Counted from the first letter of the stretch, positions 8,773-16,848 are shown. The stretch is 64,000 nucleotides of DNA from Providencia sp. R33 (GCF_019343475.1 NZ_CP072453.1:1860001-1924000); one strand, 5' to 3'. Notes: generated by a model not told the origin, from the sequence alone. Numbers and translations: made by a program.

Positions 8773-9772
8773 TTTACCTCTCATTTGGTTTGTCATCATC
8801 GTATTTAGTATGTTGATGTATATCGTTATGGATGGCTTCGATTTAGGGATTGGTATTCTCTATCCTGCCCTAAAAGATAGCCAAGACCGTGACTTAATGA
8901 TGAACAGTGTTGCCCCCGTATGGGATGGTAATGAGACGTGGCTTGTGCTCGGTGGTGCTGCCTTATTTGGTGCATTCCCCCTCGCTTATGCCATTGTGTT
9001 AGATGCGTTATCAATTCCTCTGACCTTTATGCTATTAGCCTTGATTTTCCGTGGTGTAGCATTTGAGTTTCGCTTTAGAGCAGACGAATCTCACCGCCGT
9101 CATTGGGATCACGCGTTCATTTGGGGTTCTATTTTTGCCACATTCGTTCAAGGTGTTGTCGTGGGTGCCTTTATCCAAGGTTTCCACGTGGAAAATCGCA
9201 CCTTTATGGGCGGCTACTTTGATTGGTTTGCCCCTTTCCCACTGTTTTGTGGTTTTGGTTTAGTTGTCGCATATGCCTTACTGGCATGCGGTTGGCTAAT
9301 CATGAAAACAGAGGGGCACCTACGCCGCACGATGTACCGCATTCTTCGCCCACTAACCTTATTGATGGTTGCAGTGATTGCGGTTATCAGCTTATGGACC
9401 CCAATGCTTAATACAGCGATTTTTGACCGCTGGTTCACGCTGCCAAACTTGTTCTTCTTCTTGCCTGTTCCATTATTGGTTCTGGGTTGTACATGGTTAA
9501 TCTTAAAAAGTGCGAAGCGCCAGCAACATGACAGCGTGCCATTTTTATCCGCATTGATGTTGATCTTCCTCGGCTTTACTGGTCTTGGGATTAGCATTTG
9601 GCCGACGCTCATTCCACCCGCAATTAGCTTCCGTGACGCGGCGGGTCCCTCTGAAAGTTTAGGCTTTATGTTAGTGGGCGCGTTATTCATTATTCCTGTT
9701 ATTTTGGTTTATACCTATTGGAGTTACTATGTCTTCAGAGGAAAAATTACCCCAGACCAAGGCTACCATTGA
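8762..9772 (+). CDS. cioB: cytochrome bd-type oxidase subunit II
   Basis: A 336-residue membrane protein, the subunit II partner. Typical landmarks are MDGFDLGIGILYP near residue 25, WDGNETWLVLGGAALFGAFPLAYA, and FRGVAFEFRFR. Multiple hydrophobic helices cover the whole length. It begins inside the last codons of subunit I with GGAGG upstream, so translation is probably coupled. Its 3' end overlaps a third small gene by 44 bp in another frame. Subunit II stabilises the heme-bearing subunit and, with it, forms the oxidase in the inner membrane. Confidence 0.93.
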   Translation: MGIDLPLIWFVIIVFSMLMYIVMDGFDLGIGILYPALKDSQDRDLMMNSVAPVWDGNETWLVLGGAALFGAFPLAYAIVLDALSIPLTFMLLALIFRGVAFEFRFRADESHRRHWDHAFIWGSIFATFVQGVVVGAFIQGFHVENRTFMGGYFDWFAPFPLFCGFGLVVAYALLACGWLIMKTEGHLRRTMYRILRPLTLLMVAVIAVISLWTPMLNTAIFDRWFTLPNLFFFLPVPLLVLGCTWLILKSAKRQQHDSVPFLSALMLIFLGFTGLGISIWPTLIPPAISFRDAAGPSESLGFMLVGALFIIPVILVYTYWSYYVFRGKITPDQGYH

Positions 9773-9908
9773 TACTGCAGTGGTATCCCCTTGGTGGAAA
9801 AAACTCGGTTGGATGGCAATTATCTGGCTAGGAAGTGTGTTAGCGCTATTTGCTTTCTCTTCCGTGTTTAAGTTGATGATGACCGCCGCTGGGATGAAAG
9901 TGAAGTAG
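9729..9908 (+). CDS. DUF2474-like small membrane protein of cytochrome bd operon
   Basis: A 59-residue frame starting MSSEEKLPQTK. It carries one transmembrane segment (LGWMAIIWLGSVLALFAFS) followed by a short polar tail. The pattern WWKKLGWM-AIIWLGSVLAL matches the single-helix DUF2474/CydX-type proteins encoded third in short-loop bd oxidase operons, which help assemble or stabilise the oxidase. It overlaps the subunit II gene by 44 bp, with AGAGG absent and a weak ribosome site, so coupling is likely. A terminator follows 8 bp after the stop. Confidence 0.8.
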   Translation: MSSEEKLPQTKATIDTAVVSPWWKKLGWMAIIWLGSVLALFAFSSVFKLMMTAAGMKVK

Positions 9909-9915
9909 ATAACTC

Positions 9916-9954
9916 AAGTGCCTTATGTTGATACTTAAGGCACTTTTTTGTTTT
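9916..9954 (+). terminator. intrinsic terminator of bd oxidase operon
   Basis: Perfect 10-bp stem AAGTGCCTTA (9916-9925) with TAAGGCACTT (9936-9945), 10-nt loop, followed by a T-run. It closes the three-gene oxidase operon. Confidence 0.9.
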
Positions 9955-10008
9955 ATGTGAGGCAGATAGGATGAATATAAATGGTTAAATAATTAATAAT
10001 CGTGATAT

Positions 10009-10027
10009 GATAATGATAATAATTACC
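10009..10027. promoter_or_regulatory. Fur box upstream of siderophore-interacting protein
   Basis: GATAATGATAATAATTACC matches the 19-bp Fur consensus GATAATGATAATCATTATC at 17 of 19 positions. It lies 37 bp upstream of the GTG start of the siderophore-interacting gene, a position fitting repression of its promoter by Fe-Fur. Confidence 0.85.
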
Positions 10028-10063
10028 AAATAATAAAATTATCATTAACGAAGGAGACCGTCC

Positions 10064-10903
10064 GTGGCTACTGAACAACCCGTTGAAAAAAATATCTACC
10101 GCCCGGCGCCACCGCAGCTTATTCAAGTTAAATCCATTACTGATGTTAGCCCTTCTATTCGAAGCATCACTTTCACAGGTGAAAAGCTTGCGGACTACCC
10201 AACCGATAGCGAAGGCGGGCATTTAAAAATCTTTTTAGCCCCTGACTTAACCAGCCAACCCGCTCTGCCTATCCTGAGTAAAGAAGGTCGCAGCTGGCCT
10301 GAAGATAAACCTCGCCCATTTGTGCGCACCTATACCGTAAGAGCAATTCGCCCTGATGTTAGCGAAATCGACATTGAATTTGCCATGCATGATGGAGCGA
10401 CAGGGCCTGCCTATTTATTTGCCCGTGATGCTAAACCCGGTCATTGGATGGGGATCACTAACCCTGGCGGCCCAGACCCGTTACTACCAAATCGCAAACA
10501 CTATTTTATGGCTGGTGACTCCAGTTCTCTGCCTGCAATTGGCGCATTACTCGAAAAAATGCCAGCAGATGCCCAAGGAAAAGTGGTGCTACGCATGGAT
10601 AACCCAGCGGATGTACGCTCACTTAAAAAACCGGCTCAAGTTGAAATCATCTGGATTTGTGGCGATATCAGCAAAACCGCTGAATTAATTAGCACATTTA
10701 AATCATGGGATATTCCCGCCACTGATTGTGCATTTTGGATAGCAGGTGAAGACCAGATTATTCGTGATTTACGTCGTTTTGTTCGCCGTGAAAAAGGGTT
10801 TGGCCGCGATGACATCTATGCAATTCCCTATTGGAGACATGGTTATGATGAAGAAGGTTATCACCATGAACGTCATGCAGTAATGGACAACCCTGACGAT
10901 TAA
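10064..10903 (+). CDS. siderophore-interacting protein (ViuB/YqjH-type ferric reductase)
   Basis: A 279-residue protein of the siderophore-interacting family. The N-terminal FAD-binding barrel includes PRPFVRTYTVRAI (flavin-binding RxYT motif) and DIEFAMHDGATGPAYLFARDAKPGHWMGITNPGG; the C-terminal NAD(P)H domain has HYFMAGDSSSLPAIGALLE. Such cytoplasmic enzymes release iron from imported ferric siderophores by reduction. The start is a GTG at 10064 with AAGGAG seven bases upstream. A strong Fur box lies just upstream, so iron-starvation induction is expected. No siderophore synthesis or uptake genes are adjacent. Confidence 0.93.
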   Translation: MATEQPVEKNIYRPAPPQLIQVKSITDVSPSIRSITFTGEKLADYPTDSEGGHLKIFLAPDLTSQPALPILSKEGRSWPEDKPRPFVRTYTVRAIRPDVSEIDIEFAMHDGATGPAYLFARDAKPGHWMGITNPGGPDPLLPNRKHYFMAGDSSSLPAIGALLEKMPADAQGKVVLRMDNPADVRSLKKPAQVEIIWICGDISKTAELISTFKSWDIPATDCAFWIAGEDQIIRDLRRFVRREKGFGRDDIYAIPYWRHGYDEEGYHHERHAVMDNPDD

Positions 10904-10923
10904 TTCCGTTTAAATTACCCTCA

Positions 10924-10956
10924 ACGCTTATCAGTTGCGTTATCGCTGATAAGCGT
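10924..10956 (+). terminator. hairpin after siderophore-interacting gene
   Basis: Perfect 11-bp inverted repeat, ACGCTTATCAG (10924-10934) and CTGATAAGCGT (10946-10956), 20 bp after the stop. No T-run follows, so it may act in termination with help or in mRNA stabilisation. Confidence 0.6.
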
Positions 10957-11034
10957 CTCCCTACCCGTTGCCTCTGCTCATTTTTCGTTTATTTGTATCG
11001 AATCCCCCTATCCTACGCATTTTTTTATTGCGAT

Positions 11035-11055
11035 AAATGTTATGTTATAACATAA
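11035..11055. promoter_or_regulatory. Zur box upstream of zinT
   Basis: TGTTATGTTATAACA (11038-11052) matches the Zur core TGTTATA-N-TATAACA at all but one position, inside the 16-bp perfect palindrome 11040-11055. It lies about 30 bp before zinT, a known Zur-regulated gene in enterics. Confidence 0.75.
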
Positions 11056-11082
11056 TAAAAATAGACATCATCAAAATAGGAA

Positions 11083-11742
11083 ATGACAGTGCATAAACAC
11101 ACATTATTAAATACCGCGCTCAGTGCCATTTTTGCCATTAGCAGTTTTTCTGCTATTGCACACGGCTCACACAGTCACGCACATCCGCAATCAGAAAAAG
11201 CCCTTCAAGCTTCAAAAGGCATTTTTGAAGATTCTGATGTCAAAGACCGTTCGTTAAGTGATTGGCAAGGCGTATGGGAGTCAGTTAATCCTTTATTATT
11301 AAATGGAAAGTTGGATGCTGTTTTAGAAAGTAAAGCGCAGAAAAATAAAGATAAAACCGTTGAAGAATACCGCGCTTATTATAAAAAAGGCTACGCCACA
11401 GATGTTGACAGTATTGGCATCGAAAATAACGTGATTGAATTTACCCAAAACGGTGTCGTCAATAGCTGCCAATATGCCTATTCAGGCTATAAAATTTTAC
11501 ATTATACTTCGGGTAAAAAAGGCGTTCGCTACCTGTTTGAATGTCAAGATGCTAAGTCTAAAGCGCCAAAATACATTCAATTTAGCGACCATATCATTGA
11601 GCCGCAAACGTCAGGACATTTCCACTTATATATGGGTAATGAGTCACAAGAAAAATTACTGGGGCAATTAGAAAACTGGCCAACCTATTACCCGTATTCA
11701 TTAACTGATGAGCAAATTGTTCACGAAATGCTGTACCATTAA
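11083..11742 (+). CDS. zinT: ZinT periplasmic zinc-binding protein
   Basis: A 219-residue protein with an N-terminal signal peptide ending near SAIA, a His-rich stretch (HGSHSHAHP) and the lipocalin-like ZinT domain: LSDWQGVWESVNPLL, YYKKGYATDVDSIGI, VRYLFECQD, PKYIQFSDHIIEP, SGHFHLYMG. ZinT binds zinc and passes it to the ZnuABC importer in zinc starvation. The ATG at 11083 sits only two bases after AGGA; the GTG at 11089 has better spacing and could be the true start. A Zur box lies upstream, supporting zinc control. Confidence 0.93.
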   Translation: MTVHKHTLLNTALSAIFAISSFSAIAHGSHSHAHPQSEKALQASKGIFEDSDVKDRSLSDWQGVWESVNPLLLNGKLDAVLESKAQKNKDKTVEEYRAYYKKGYATDVDSIGIENNVIEFTQNGVVNSCQYAYSGYKILHYTSGKKGVRYLFECQDAKSKAPKYIQFSDHIIEPQTSGHFHLYMGNESQEKLLGQLENWPTYYPYSLTDEQIVHEMLYH

Positions 11743-11753
11743 TCATCAGTAAT

Positions 11754-11793
11754 TGATAAAAAATATGCCCCAGTAATCACTTATGGGGCATAT
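11754..11793 (-). terminator. intrinsic terminator of phoH
   Basis: Perfect 10-bp stem ATATGCCCCA (11763-11772) with TGGGGCATAT (11784-11793). Read on the minus strand it is followed by a run of six T, so it terminates phoH; it may also slow transcription from zinT. Confidence 0.85.
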
Positions 11794-11818
11794 ATTCGTT
11801 GCTATTGAGGTAAATCAA

Positions 11819-12604
11819 TTAGTCGTTATAGGCCAATAACGCTTTATGGCACAATTGGGATCTTACACAATCATCAATGGTAAAGTTCACCATTGAGACC
11901 ATTTCATCACTACTGAAACGTTGTAACGCATCCGCAAGACCAGACTGCACCCCATCAGGTAAATCGCACTGGGTCACATCCCCATTCACGATAACCGTGA
12001 CGTTTTCCCCCAAACGCGTTAAAAACATTTTCATTTGGGTGACCGTGACATTTTGCGCTTCATCTAAAATCACAACGGCATTTTCAAAAGTTCGGCCTCG
12101 CATATAGGCAAATGGCGCGATCTCTACCTTCGCAATTTCAGGCCGCAAACAATATTGCAGGAACGAACTCCCTAACCGTTTCGCTAGAACGTCATACACA
12201 GGTCGAAAATATGGCGCAAATTTTTCTGACATATCCCCCGGTAAAAACCCGAGGTCTTCTTCTGCCTGAAGAACTGGCCTTGTCACGATGATCTTACTGA
12301 TATCTTTATTAAATAATGCATCTGCGGCTAGCGCAGTACTGATGAAGGTTTTACCACAGCCCGCTTCACCATTGGCAAAAATTAACTGCTTGTGTTTAAT
12401 CGAATTAATATAGAGCTTTTGAGCTTCATTTCGTGGCAGGATTGGAGAGCCATCACGACGCTCTTTTGCCATACCGATAGGCTCAATGCCTGTCAGTTCA
12501 GCGAAGGACGCAACGTTATTCATGTCAAACCGACCAGAACGTTCTTTACGTGATGAGCGTTTCATTTCACGACGTGCTTTTGTTGCAGCTTTCTGTCTAC
12601 TCAT
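11819..12604 (-). CDS. phoH: PhoH-like ATPase
   Basis: A 261-residue P-loop protein nearly collinear with E. coli PhoH. Walker A is GEAGCGKT, Walker B VVILDEAQN, and EDLGFLPGD and MRGRTFENA are family signatures. I chose the ATG at 12604 (MSRQKAATKARRE) because E. coli PhoH begins MGRQKA and AAGGG lies nine bases upstream; the longer frame to 12637 has no support. PhoH is a phosphate-starvation protein with suggested RNA-related roles; its exact job is unsettled. A PHO box, a tiny ORF and a terminator hairpin lie upstream on the same strand, suggesting PhoB control with a leader. Confidence 0.93.
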   Translation of the reverse strand: MSRQKAATKARREMKRSSRKERSGRFDMNNVASFAELTGIEPIGMAKERRDGSPILPRNEAQKLYINSIKHKQLIFANGEAGCGKTFISTALAADALFNKDISKIIVTRPVLQAEEDLGFLPGDMSEKFAPYFRPVYDVLAKRLGSSFLQYCLRPEIAKVEIAPFAYMRGRTFENAVVILDEAQNVTVTQMKMFLTRLGENVTVIVNGDVTQCDLPDGVQSGLADALQRFSSDEMVSMVNFTIDDCVRSQLCHKALLAYND

Positions 12605-12743
12605 AGTATTAACCCTTCCAGGTATCAGTGATGTCAATTTCAGATGACTAACTATTCAGAACAGAGAGGAGCTCCCTTCAAGCTCTTGGTTAACGATAAA
12701 ACAGTGTAATGTGGTTCAATCCTCTTGCTTTTTAACAGGCCAT

Positions 12744-12798
12744 AAAAAAACCGGTTAGTCATCTCACCATGACAATTTCATGATGGAGGCTAACCGGT
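12744..12798 (-). terminator. large terminator/attenuator hairpin upstream of phoH
   Basis: On the minus strand a 9-bp outer stem (CTAACCGGT, 12790-12798, with ACCGGTTAG, 12750-12758) encloses an inner stem of about 10 pairs with one bulge and loop AATTG, then seven T. The 5' arm and inner stem lie inside the 22-codon ORF. It would end transcripts started at the PHO-box promoter before phoH unless read through. Confidence 0.8.
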
Positions 12799-12832
12799 CT
12801 TGTGTTCGTGTTAACAAATACTTACTTCCCAT
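12764..12832 (-). CDS. 22-residue leader peptide or small protein upstream of phoH
   Basis: A 22-codon frame starting MGSKYLLTRTQ and ending MKLSW. AGGAG sits six to seven bases before the ATG, a better ribosome site than that of phoH. Its second half overlaps the terminator hairpin, and its stop codon lies in the 3' arm of the inner stem. This is the layout of a leader peptide, where ribosome position decides whether the terminator forms. Equally it could be a free-standing PhoB-controlled small protein with its own terminator. No family is recognised. Confidence 0.55.
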   Translation of the reverse strand: MGSKYLLTRTQDRLASIMKLSW

Positions 12833-12875
12833 TAGTTTCTCCTGTGATAGCGATAACGTTAAACTAATGAATCTG

Positions 12876-12894
12876 TATGACACTAATATGACAA
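12876..12894 (-). promoter_or_regulatory. PHO box (PhoB site)
   Basis: On the minus strand TTGTCATATTAGTGTCATA contains two CTGTCAT-like heptamers (6 of 7 matches each) with 11-bp periodicity, the PhoB-box format. It sits about 45 bp before the 22-codon ORF and about 270 bp before phoH, which is a PhoB-controlled gene in E. coli. Confidence 0.7.
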
Positions 12895-13037
12895 ACTGCA
12901 ATATTTTTTGCGACTCAATGAGGCGCTGTTTTTATTGCAGTTTTTACTTACCCTAAATATAGCGCTAATTTTTTTCAGAAGGCAACATTTTTTTAACACA
13001 TTTTTTGTTTTTTATTTATCACATCAAACTTTCACCC

Positions 13038-13071
13038 AAAAAAGCGTCAATAATCAATCCATTATTGACGC
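13038..13071 (-). terminator. intrinsic terminator of endonuclease I gene
   Basis: Perfect 11-bp stem GCGTCAATAAT (13044-13054) with ATTATTGACGC (13061-13071), followed on the minus strand by six T. It lies 12 bp after the endonuclease stop. Confidence 0.88.
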
Positions 13072-13082
13072 TTAAGTTGTTA

Positions 13083-14072
13083 TTAACGCGGTTTACAGTT
13101 ACCCGCTAGGTGATAACCCGCTTCTTGGGCAGCATTTTCATTAGCAAACATAACTGCATTTTTATCTGATAATGTCTTAAAGCCCGAACAATGGGGGAAA
13201 TGATACTTTTTGGAATTTGTATTACCTTTAACTTCAGCTAAATTTTCTAAGTTAGTTTGCTTTTCAGGCTGTTGAGGTATTGATACAGTTGAAGCTGAAG
13301 AAAATTTCACTCCCTCTCCACCATTCTTGTGGTTTAAACTCCACTGCTTTTGCCCTGTCACAAAGGGATTATGGTGCCCCATGACTTTGGCAATGCGTTC
13401 GTCACGGGTGCGTTCCCACTGGTTTGGTGGGAATTTTTTATCCCATGCCATCAAGAGTTGCTGCTGCTGACGTGACATAGATAAATTATAACGGTCATGC
13501 ATATAAAAATAGACACGAGCAACCTGCCCTTTTACCTCATCACGAGGCTCAAATACCTTTTGCTTAAAATCAACACGGCTGCGACACATTCCATAAGGAT
13601 AAGGCGCATTTGTAGATAATTGCCCAAAGCTAAAATTGCTTCGATCCCCATTCACTTCACCAATGGAAGGTGCCAGATTATGCAAATCGGCTTCCATACG
13701 ACCAAAAACTGGGTCTGTCGAAACGCAGTTTTTTCGCCCACCATTTTGCCAACATTGGCGCTGATGGCCAAAGACCCACGCAGGCACAATATGTTCCCAC
13801 TCAATGCGTTCCGCACGGCTTAGCTGCTTACGTACCTGATAGCCGCAAGAGGCTAAATCCACTTGCCCGCCACTTTTGCCTACCCATTCCCACTGGCAGC
13901 CGCAGTAAATCGACCCTTCCCCTTGTTTGTTTTGGTCAGAATAGACTTGGGTTTTGCTGAGTACCTTAGCTTGTGTAAATGAGCTAGGTGCTGCAAAAGA
14001 GAAAGAAAATGGTAAAAACAGAAAGAAAGGTAGAATAAAACGGGAGAAATACAAAAAACTGGACTGTTTCAA
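13083..14072 (-). CDS. secreted endonuclease I with C-terminal Ada-like domain
   Basis: A 329-residue protein: signal peptide (residues 1-28, ending FSFAAPSS), an endonuclease I domain, then an extension. The nuclease part has IYCGCQWEW, RIEWEHIVPAWVFG, DLHNLAPSIGEVNGDRSNFSFG and GMCRSRVDF, matching EndA/Vvn-type periplasmic DNases; the His in EWEHIVP is the expected catalytic base. E. coli EndA is about 235 residues. After a linker the last 45 residues (KKYHFPHCSGFKTLS to AAQEAGYHLAGNCK) resemble the small Cys-containing Ada-type domain found in other secreted nucleases. It has its own terminator. Confidence 0.88.
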   Translation of the reverse strand: MKQSSFLYFSRFILPFFLFLPFSFSFAAPSSFTQAKVLSKTQVYSDQNKQGEGSIYCGCQWEWVGKSGGQVDLASCGYQVRKQLSRAERIEWEHIVPAWVFGHQRQCWQNGGRKNCVSTDPVFGRMEADLHNLAPSIGEVNGDRSNFSFGQLSTNAPYPYGMCRSRVDFKQKVFEPRDEVKGQVARVYFYMHDRYNLSMSRQQQQLLMAWDKKFPPNQWERTRDERIAKVMGHHNPFVTGQKQWSLNHKNGGEGVKFSSASTVSIPQQPEKQTNLENLAEVKGNTNSKKYHFPHCSGFKTLSDKNAVMFANENAAQEAGYHLAGNCKPR

Positions 14073-14336
14073 AATAACACCACTAATCAGAATATAAGCG
14101 AAAAATTAATAGAGATACGTTAGTGTTATTGCTAACACCCTAATGTATATAGAAAATATCGTATATTCTAATCAAATTAAAACATTTATGGTATCAGCGA
14201 TTGCCTATTTTTATTAAATAATTACGCTATCGGATTTTCTGCAAATTTAATAGTTTATGTTAGTTTTTATCGTTAATAACGCTAAGTGGGAGTCTGCTTA
14301 ATAAAGCAAAAAATACCACTTAGGTTTTATTGAATA

Positions 14337-14807
14337 TCAGACACTTGGGCGTTTACGGTACAACCACAATCCGGGTAATGAAATACCGATAGATAATGCC
14401 CCTACAATAAAAGAGGCTTTCAAGAAATTTGTCACTAAAACTTCTATTAACTCAGGGCTATAACCATACTGGGAAAGTTTTACTACCGAGATCATTGCCA
14501 CATAGGCACTAATACCGGGGAACATGGGGATCACCGCAGCAACTGTAAACACTTTTGGGTGAGCCAACCACCAGCGTGACCATTGGATACCAATAATACC
14601 AATGAGAATTGCAGCAAGGAAACTGGCCCACTCAATTTGCAGCCCTAACGCCATCAAAATCATTCTAGACCCATAGCCAATCGCACCGAGCAAAGCACAA
14701 TATTTCAGTGCCCGCACAGGGACATTAAACACCATGGCAAAACCAATCGCCGGAATAGCGGCTAACACCATTTTTTCAATCAACGTTAACAGAAACTCTA
14801 TGCCCAT
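14337..14807 (-). CDS. yjjB: YjjB-type threonine/serine exporter subunit
   Basis: A 156-residue inner-membrane protein with about five hydrophobic segments, e.g. VLAAIPAIGFAMVFNVP and VAAVIPMFPGISAYVAMISVV. Length and sequence match E. coli YjjB (157 residues), the short half of a split ThrE-family exporter. With YjjP it was linked to succinate export in E. coli. Its start overlaps the end of yjjP by 10 bp, so the two are translationally coupled. Confidence 0.9.
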   Translation of the reverse strand: MGIEFLLTLIEKMVLAAIPAIGFAMVFNVPVRALKYCALLGAIGYGSRMILMALGLQIEWASFLAAILIGIIGIQWSRWWLAHPKVFTVAAVIPMFPGISAYVAMISVVKLSQYGYSPELIEVLVTNFLKASFIVGALSIGISLPGLWLYRKRPSV

Positions 14808-15556
14808 TCTTTTAGATTCCAGATAGTCATCGCCAACACCACACCAATACAGGTTGCTAGTGTGAGTAAACTGGCCATAGTCCAGCGAGCTAAACCTGTA
14901 TTCACATGCCCTTTAAACATGTCTGCAACAGCGTTAATCAACGGAAAGCCAGGTACAAGCAACAAGACACTCGCTGCCATAGAAATGGTTTCTGTTACCG
15001 CCAAATAAGGAATTTTAAGTAATAACCCCGAAACAGAGGTTGCCACAAAAGCAGTAATACAAAAGTTAATCAATGGATTCATTTGGTGGGAGGTTAAAAC
15101 CTGCCTGATGTACATCGCACAGCCACTGGCTAAGAACGTGATTAAAGCACTTTCCCAACCACCACCATTAAGCTTACTAAAGCACGCACAGGATAATGCA
15201 ACCATTAGCACCATCAACCAACGTGGATAACGCAAGGGTTTTATGGAAGACAATTTCTTTTGTAATTGTTTTCTGTCCAATAAATGATGTTCAACTAATA
15301 TCACGGCATGTTGCACTTCTGTCACCACATGCATATTAATACCACGGTCGATAATTCGTCGTGTTGAAGTTAAGCAGCGGCCATCGATAATTGTCGTTAG
15401 CACTAAAGAGTTTGATGAAATTGCACTGTCTACTTGGCTAGCACCGAGTGCAATACCTAATCGAGTTGTTAATTGTTCCACTAACATGCTTTCTGCACCA
15501 TGCTGTAGCAATAACAAGCCACATTCGATGCATAACCGAGTGATTTCCCGTTGCAT
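14798..15556 (-). CDS. yjjP: YjjP-type threonine/serine exporter subunit
   Basis: A 252-residue protein matching E. coli YjjP: a cytoplasmic N-terminal ThrE domain (ITRLCIECGLLLLQHGAESMLVEQL, SISSNSLVLTTI-like stretch, RGINMHVVTEVQHAVILVEHHLLD) followed by five membrane segments, including LLLVPGFPLINAVADMFKGH. I chose the ATG at 15556 (MQREITRLC) because GGGAGA lies upstream and the E. coli protein starts at the equivalent place; the longer frame to 15610 is not supported. It forms one exporter with YjjB. Confidence 0.9.
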   Translation of the reverse strand: MQREITRLCIECGLLLLQHGAESMLVEQLTTRLGIALGASQVDSAISSNSLVLTTIIDGRCLTSTRRIIDRGINMHVVTEVQHAVILVEHHLLDRKQLQKKLSSIKPLRYPRWLMVLMVALSCACFSKLNGGGWESALITFLASGCAMYIRQVLTSHQMNPLINFCITAFVATSVSGLLLKIPYLAVTETISMAASVLLLVPGFPLINAVADMFKGHVNTGLARWTMASLLTLATCIGVVLAMTIWNLKEWA

Positions 15557-15808
15557 CTCAACAGAATCTCCCTCTATAAAACGTTGTTTATCTAATGTAC
15601 ATCCCGCCATTGCGCCCCCAAGATTATGACAAGCATTCAGAAATTCTCTTAAACATGTTAGTCTTTACAAATATCATAGAGCCAACCATTAGCTTAAATC
15701 ATGATCTCTTTCAGGTAAATCTACGATTCAGGGCATCTGATTTAAACTTTTTTGGTAAAATTACCACTTTATTTCATTGTTCAAACGAAATGGTAGGATC
15801 AATCATTC

Positions 15809-16438
15809 ATGAATAGTTCACTCGCCGCCAAAACACCAAAAGGTCGACGCCGCCATCAAGCCATTATTGCTGCAGCCGCGGATGTATTTCTTCAATATGG
15901 TTTCGAAGGTGCAACATTGGACATGGTGATTGAGCGTGCAGGAGGGTCTCGTTCTACACTTTATAAAAACTTTGGGGATAAAGAAGGGTTATTTGCTGCG
16001 GTTATTGCTGATATGATTGATGAAATTTTTTCAGAATCCGATGAAGAAACTCATCATTTCAATACCATTGAATCTGTACTGGCTTTTTATGGATCGCGCT
16101 TCTTACTTAGTGTGCTTAAACCACAATCAATCAGTTTATACCGATTGATCCTCGGGGAGTACAACCGCTTCCCTGAAATCAGCCAAGCCTTTTTCGAACA
16201 AGGCCCTGTAAAAAGCTACCGCTTATTAACCCAAAAACTCCTTGCATTGCCGGACGTTAACGTCGATGAAAAAACATTGTTAAGTATTTCATCACGGTTT
16301 TTGGAAATGCTCAAAGCCGATGTGTTCATCACCACGTTTTGTGTCGAAAATTTCAAACCCAGCGATGAATTTATCAACCAGCAAATTGCGCTCTCTGTTG
16401 ATATCATCGCCAGTTATATTCGTAAAATAAGCGCTTAG
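15809..16438 (+). CDS. TetR-family regulator
   Basis: A 209-residue TetR-type repressor. The N-terminal helix-turn-helix is clear: RRHQAIIAAAADVFLQYGFEGATLDMVIERAGGSRSTLYKNFGDKEGLFAAV. The C-terminal ligand domain gives no hint of the effector. It is convergent with the unknown gene at 16447, with only 8 bp between them. About 430 bp further, nested inverted repeats at 16872-16900 are a candidate binding site. Confidence 0.9.
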   Translation: MNSSLAAKTPKGRRRHQAIIAAAADVFLQYGFEGATLDMVIERAGGSRSTLYKNFGDKEGLFAAVIADMIDEIFSESDEETHHFNTIESVLAFYGSRFLLSVLKPQSISLYRLILGEYNRFPEISQAFFEQGPVKSYRLLTQKLLALPDVNVDEKTLLSISSRFLEMLKADVFITTFCVENFKPSDEFINQQIALSVDIIASYIRKISA

Positions 16439-16446
16439 CCTGCCCT

Positions 16447-16848
16447 TTAGACTAAAATAGCTTGAGCTTGTGCTTTCGCGGTATGGATATCTTTAGCCAA
16501 TAGCACCTCTGGGCCATATAACGCAGATAGCATCGGTGCTAGGCGCTCTTTTTCTTCCTTATCACTTCCATCTGGCAGTAATGTCACGACCATCGCACGG
16601 CAATGTTTCTCCATCGATTCTTTGGCATGCTTTAACCAACGACGCACATATTTCATACCCTCGATATCTTCTGCAGATGGTTTCTCTTTCGGGGTAATCG
16701 GTGGATATACCAAGCTAAATTGTTCCCTTCGCGCAAGAAGTAAATCCATTTCCTCTAACCATAAACGCGTTTCGTCCATTGAGGATGGGAATGCATTCAT
16801 GACGCAAACAGGCCAATCGTTAGTGTTCACCATAATTTTATTCTGCAT
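16447..16848 (-). CDS. conserved hypothetical protein behind a Fur-like box
   Basis: A 133-residue soluble protein of no family I recognise. It begins with a short beta-like stretch (WPVCVMNAFPSSMDETRLWLEEMDLLLARREQFSLVYPP) followed by a helical KYVRRWLKHAKESMEKHCRAMVVTLLP and an Asp/Glu/Lys-rich middle. There is no signal peptide or membrane segment. A Fur-like box and nested inverted repeats lie in its upstream region, so iron control is possible. Start codon at 16848 is the longest option; ATG at 16833 is an alternative. Confidence 0.6.
   Translation of the reverse strand: MQNKIMVNTNDWPVCVMNAFPSSMDETRLWLEEMDLLLARREQFSLVYPPITPKEKPSAEDIEGMKYVRRWLKHAKESMEKHCRAMVVTLLPDGSDKEEKERLAPMLSALYGPEVLLAKDIHTAKAQAQAILV

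Noticed and set aside
14282..14322. Inverted repeat CTAAGTGG/CCACTTAG downstream of yjjB as a terminator
   Set aside because: The loop is long and no T-run follows on the minus strand; evidence is too weak.
15595..15816. 73-codon ORF between yjjP and the TetR gene
   Set aside because: Overlaps the TetR start, no ribosome site, non-protein-like composition.
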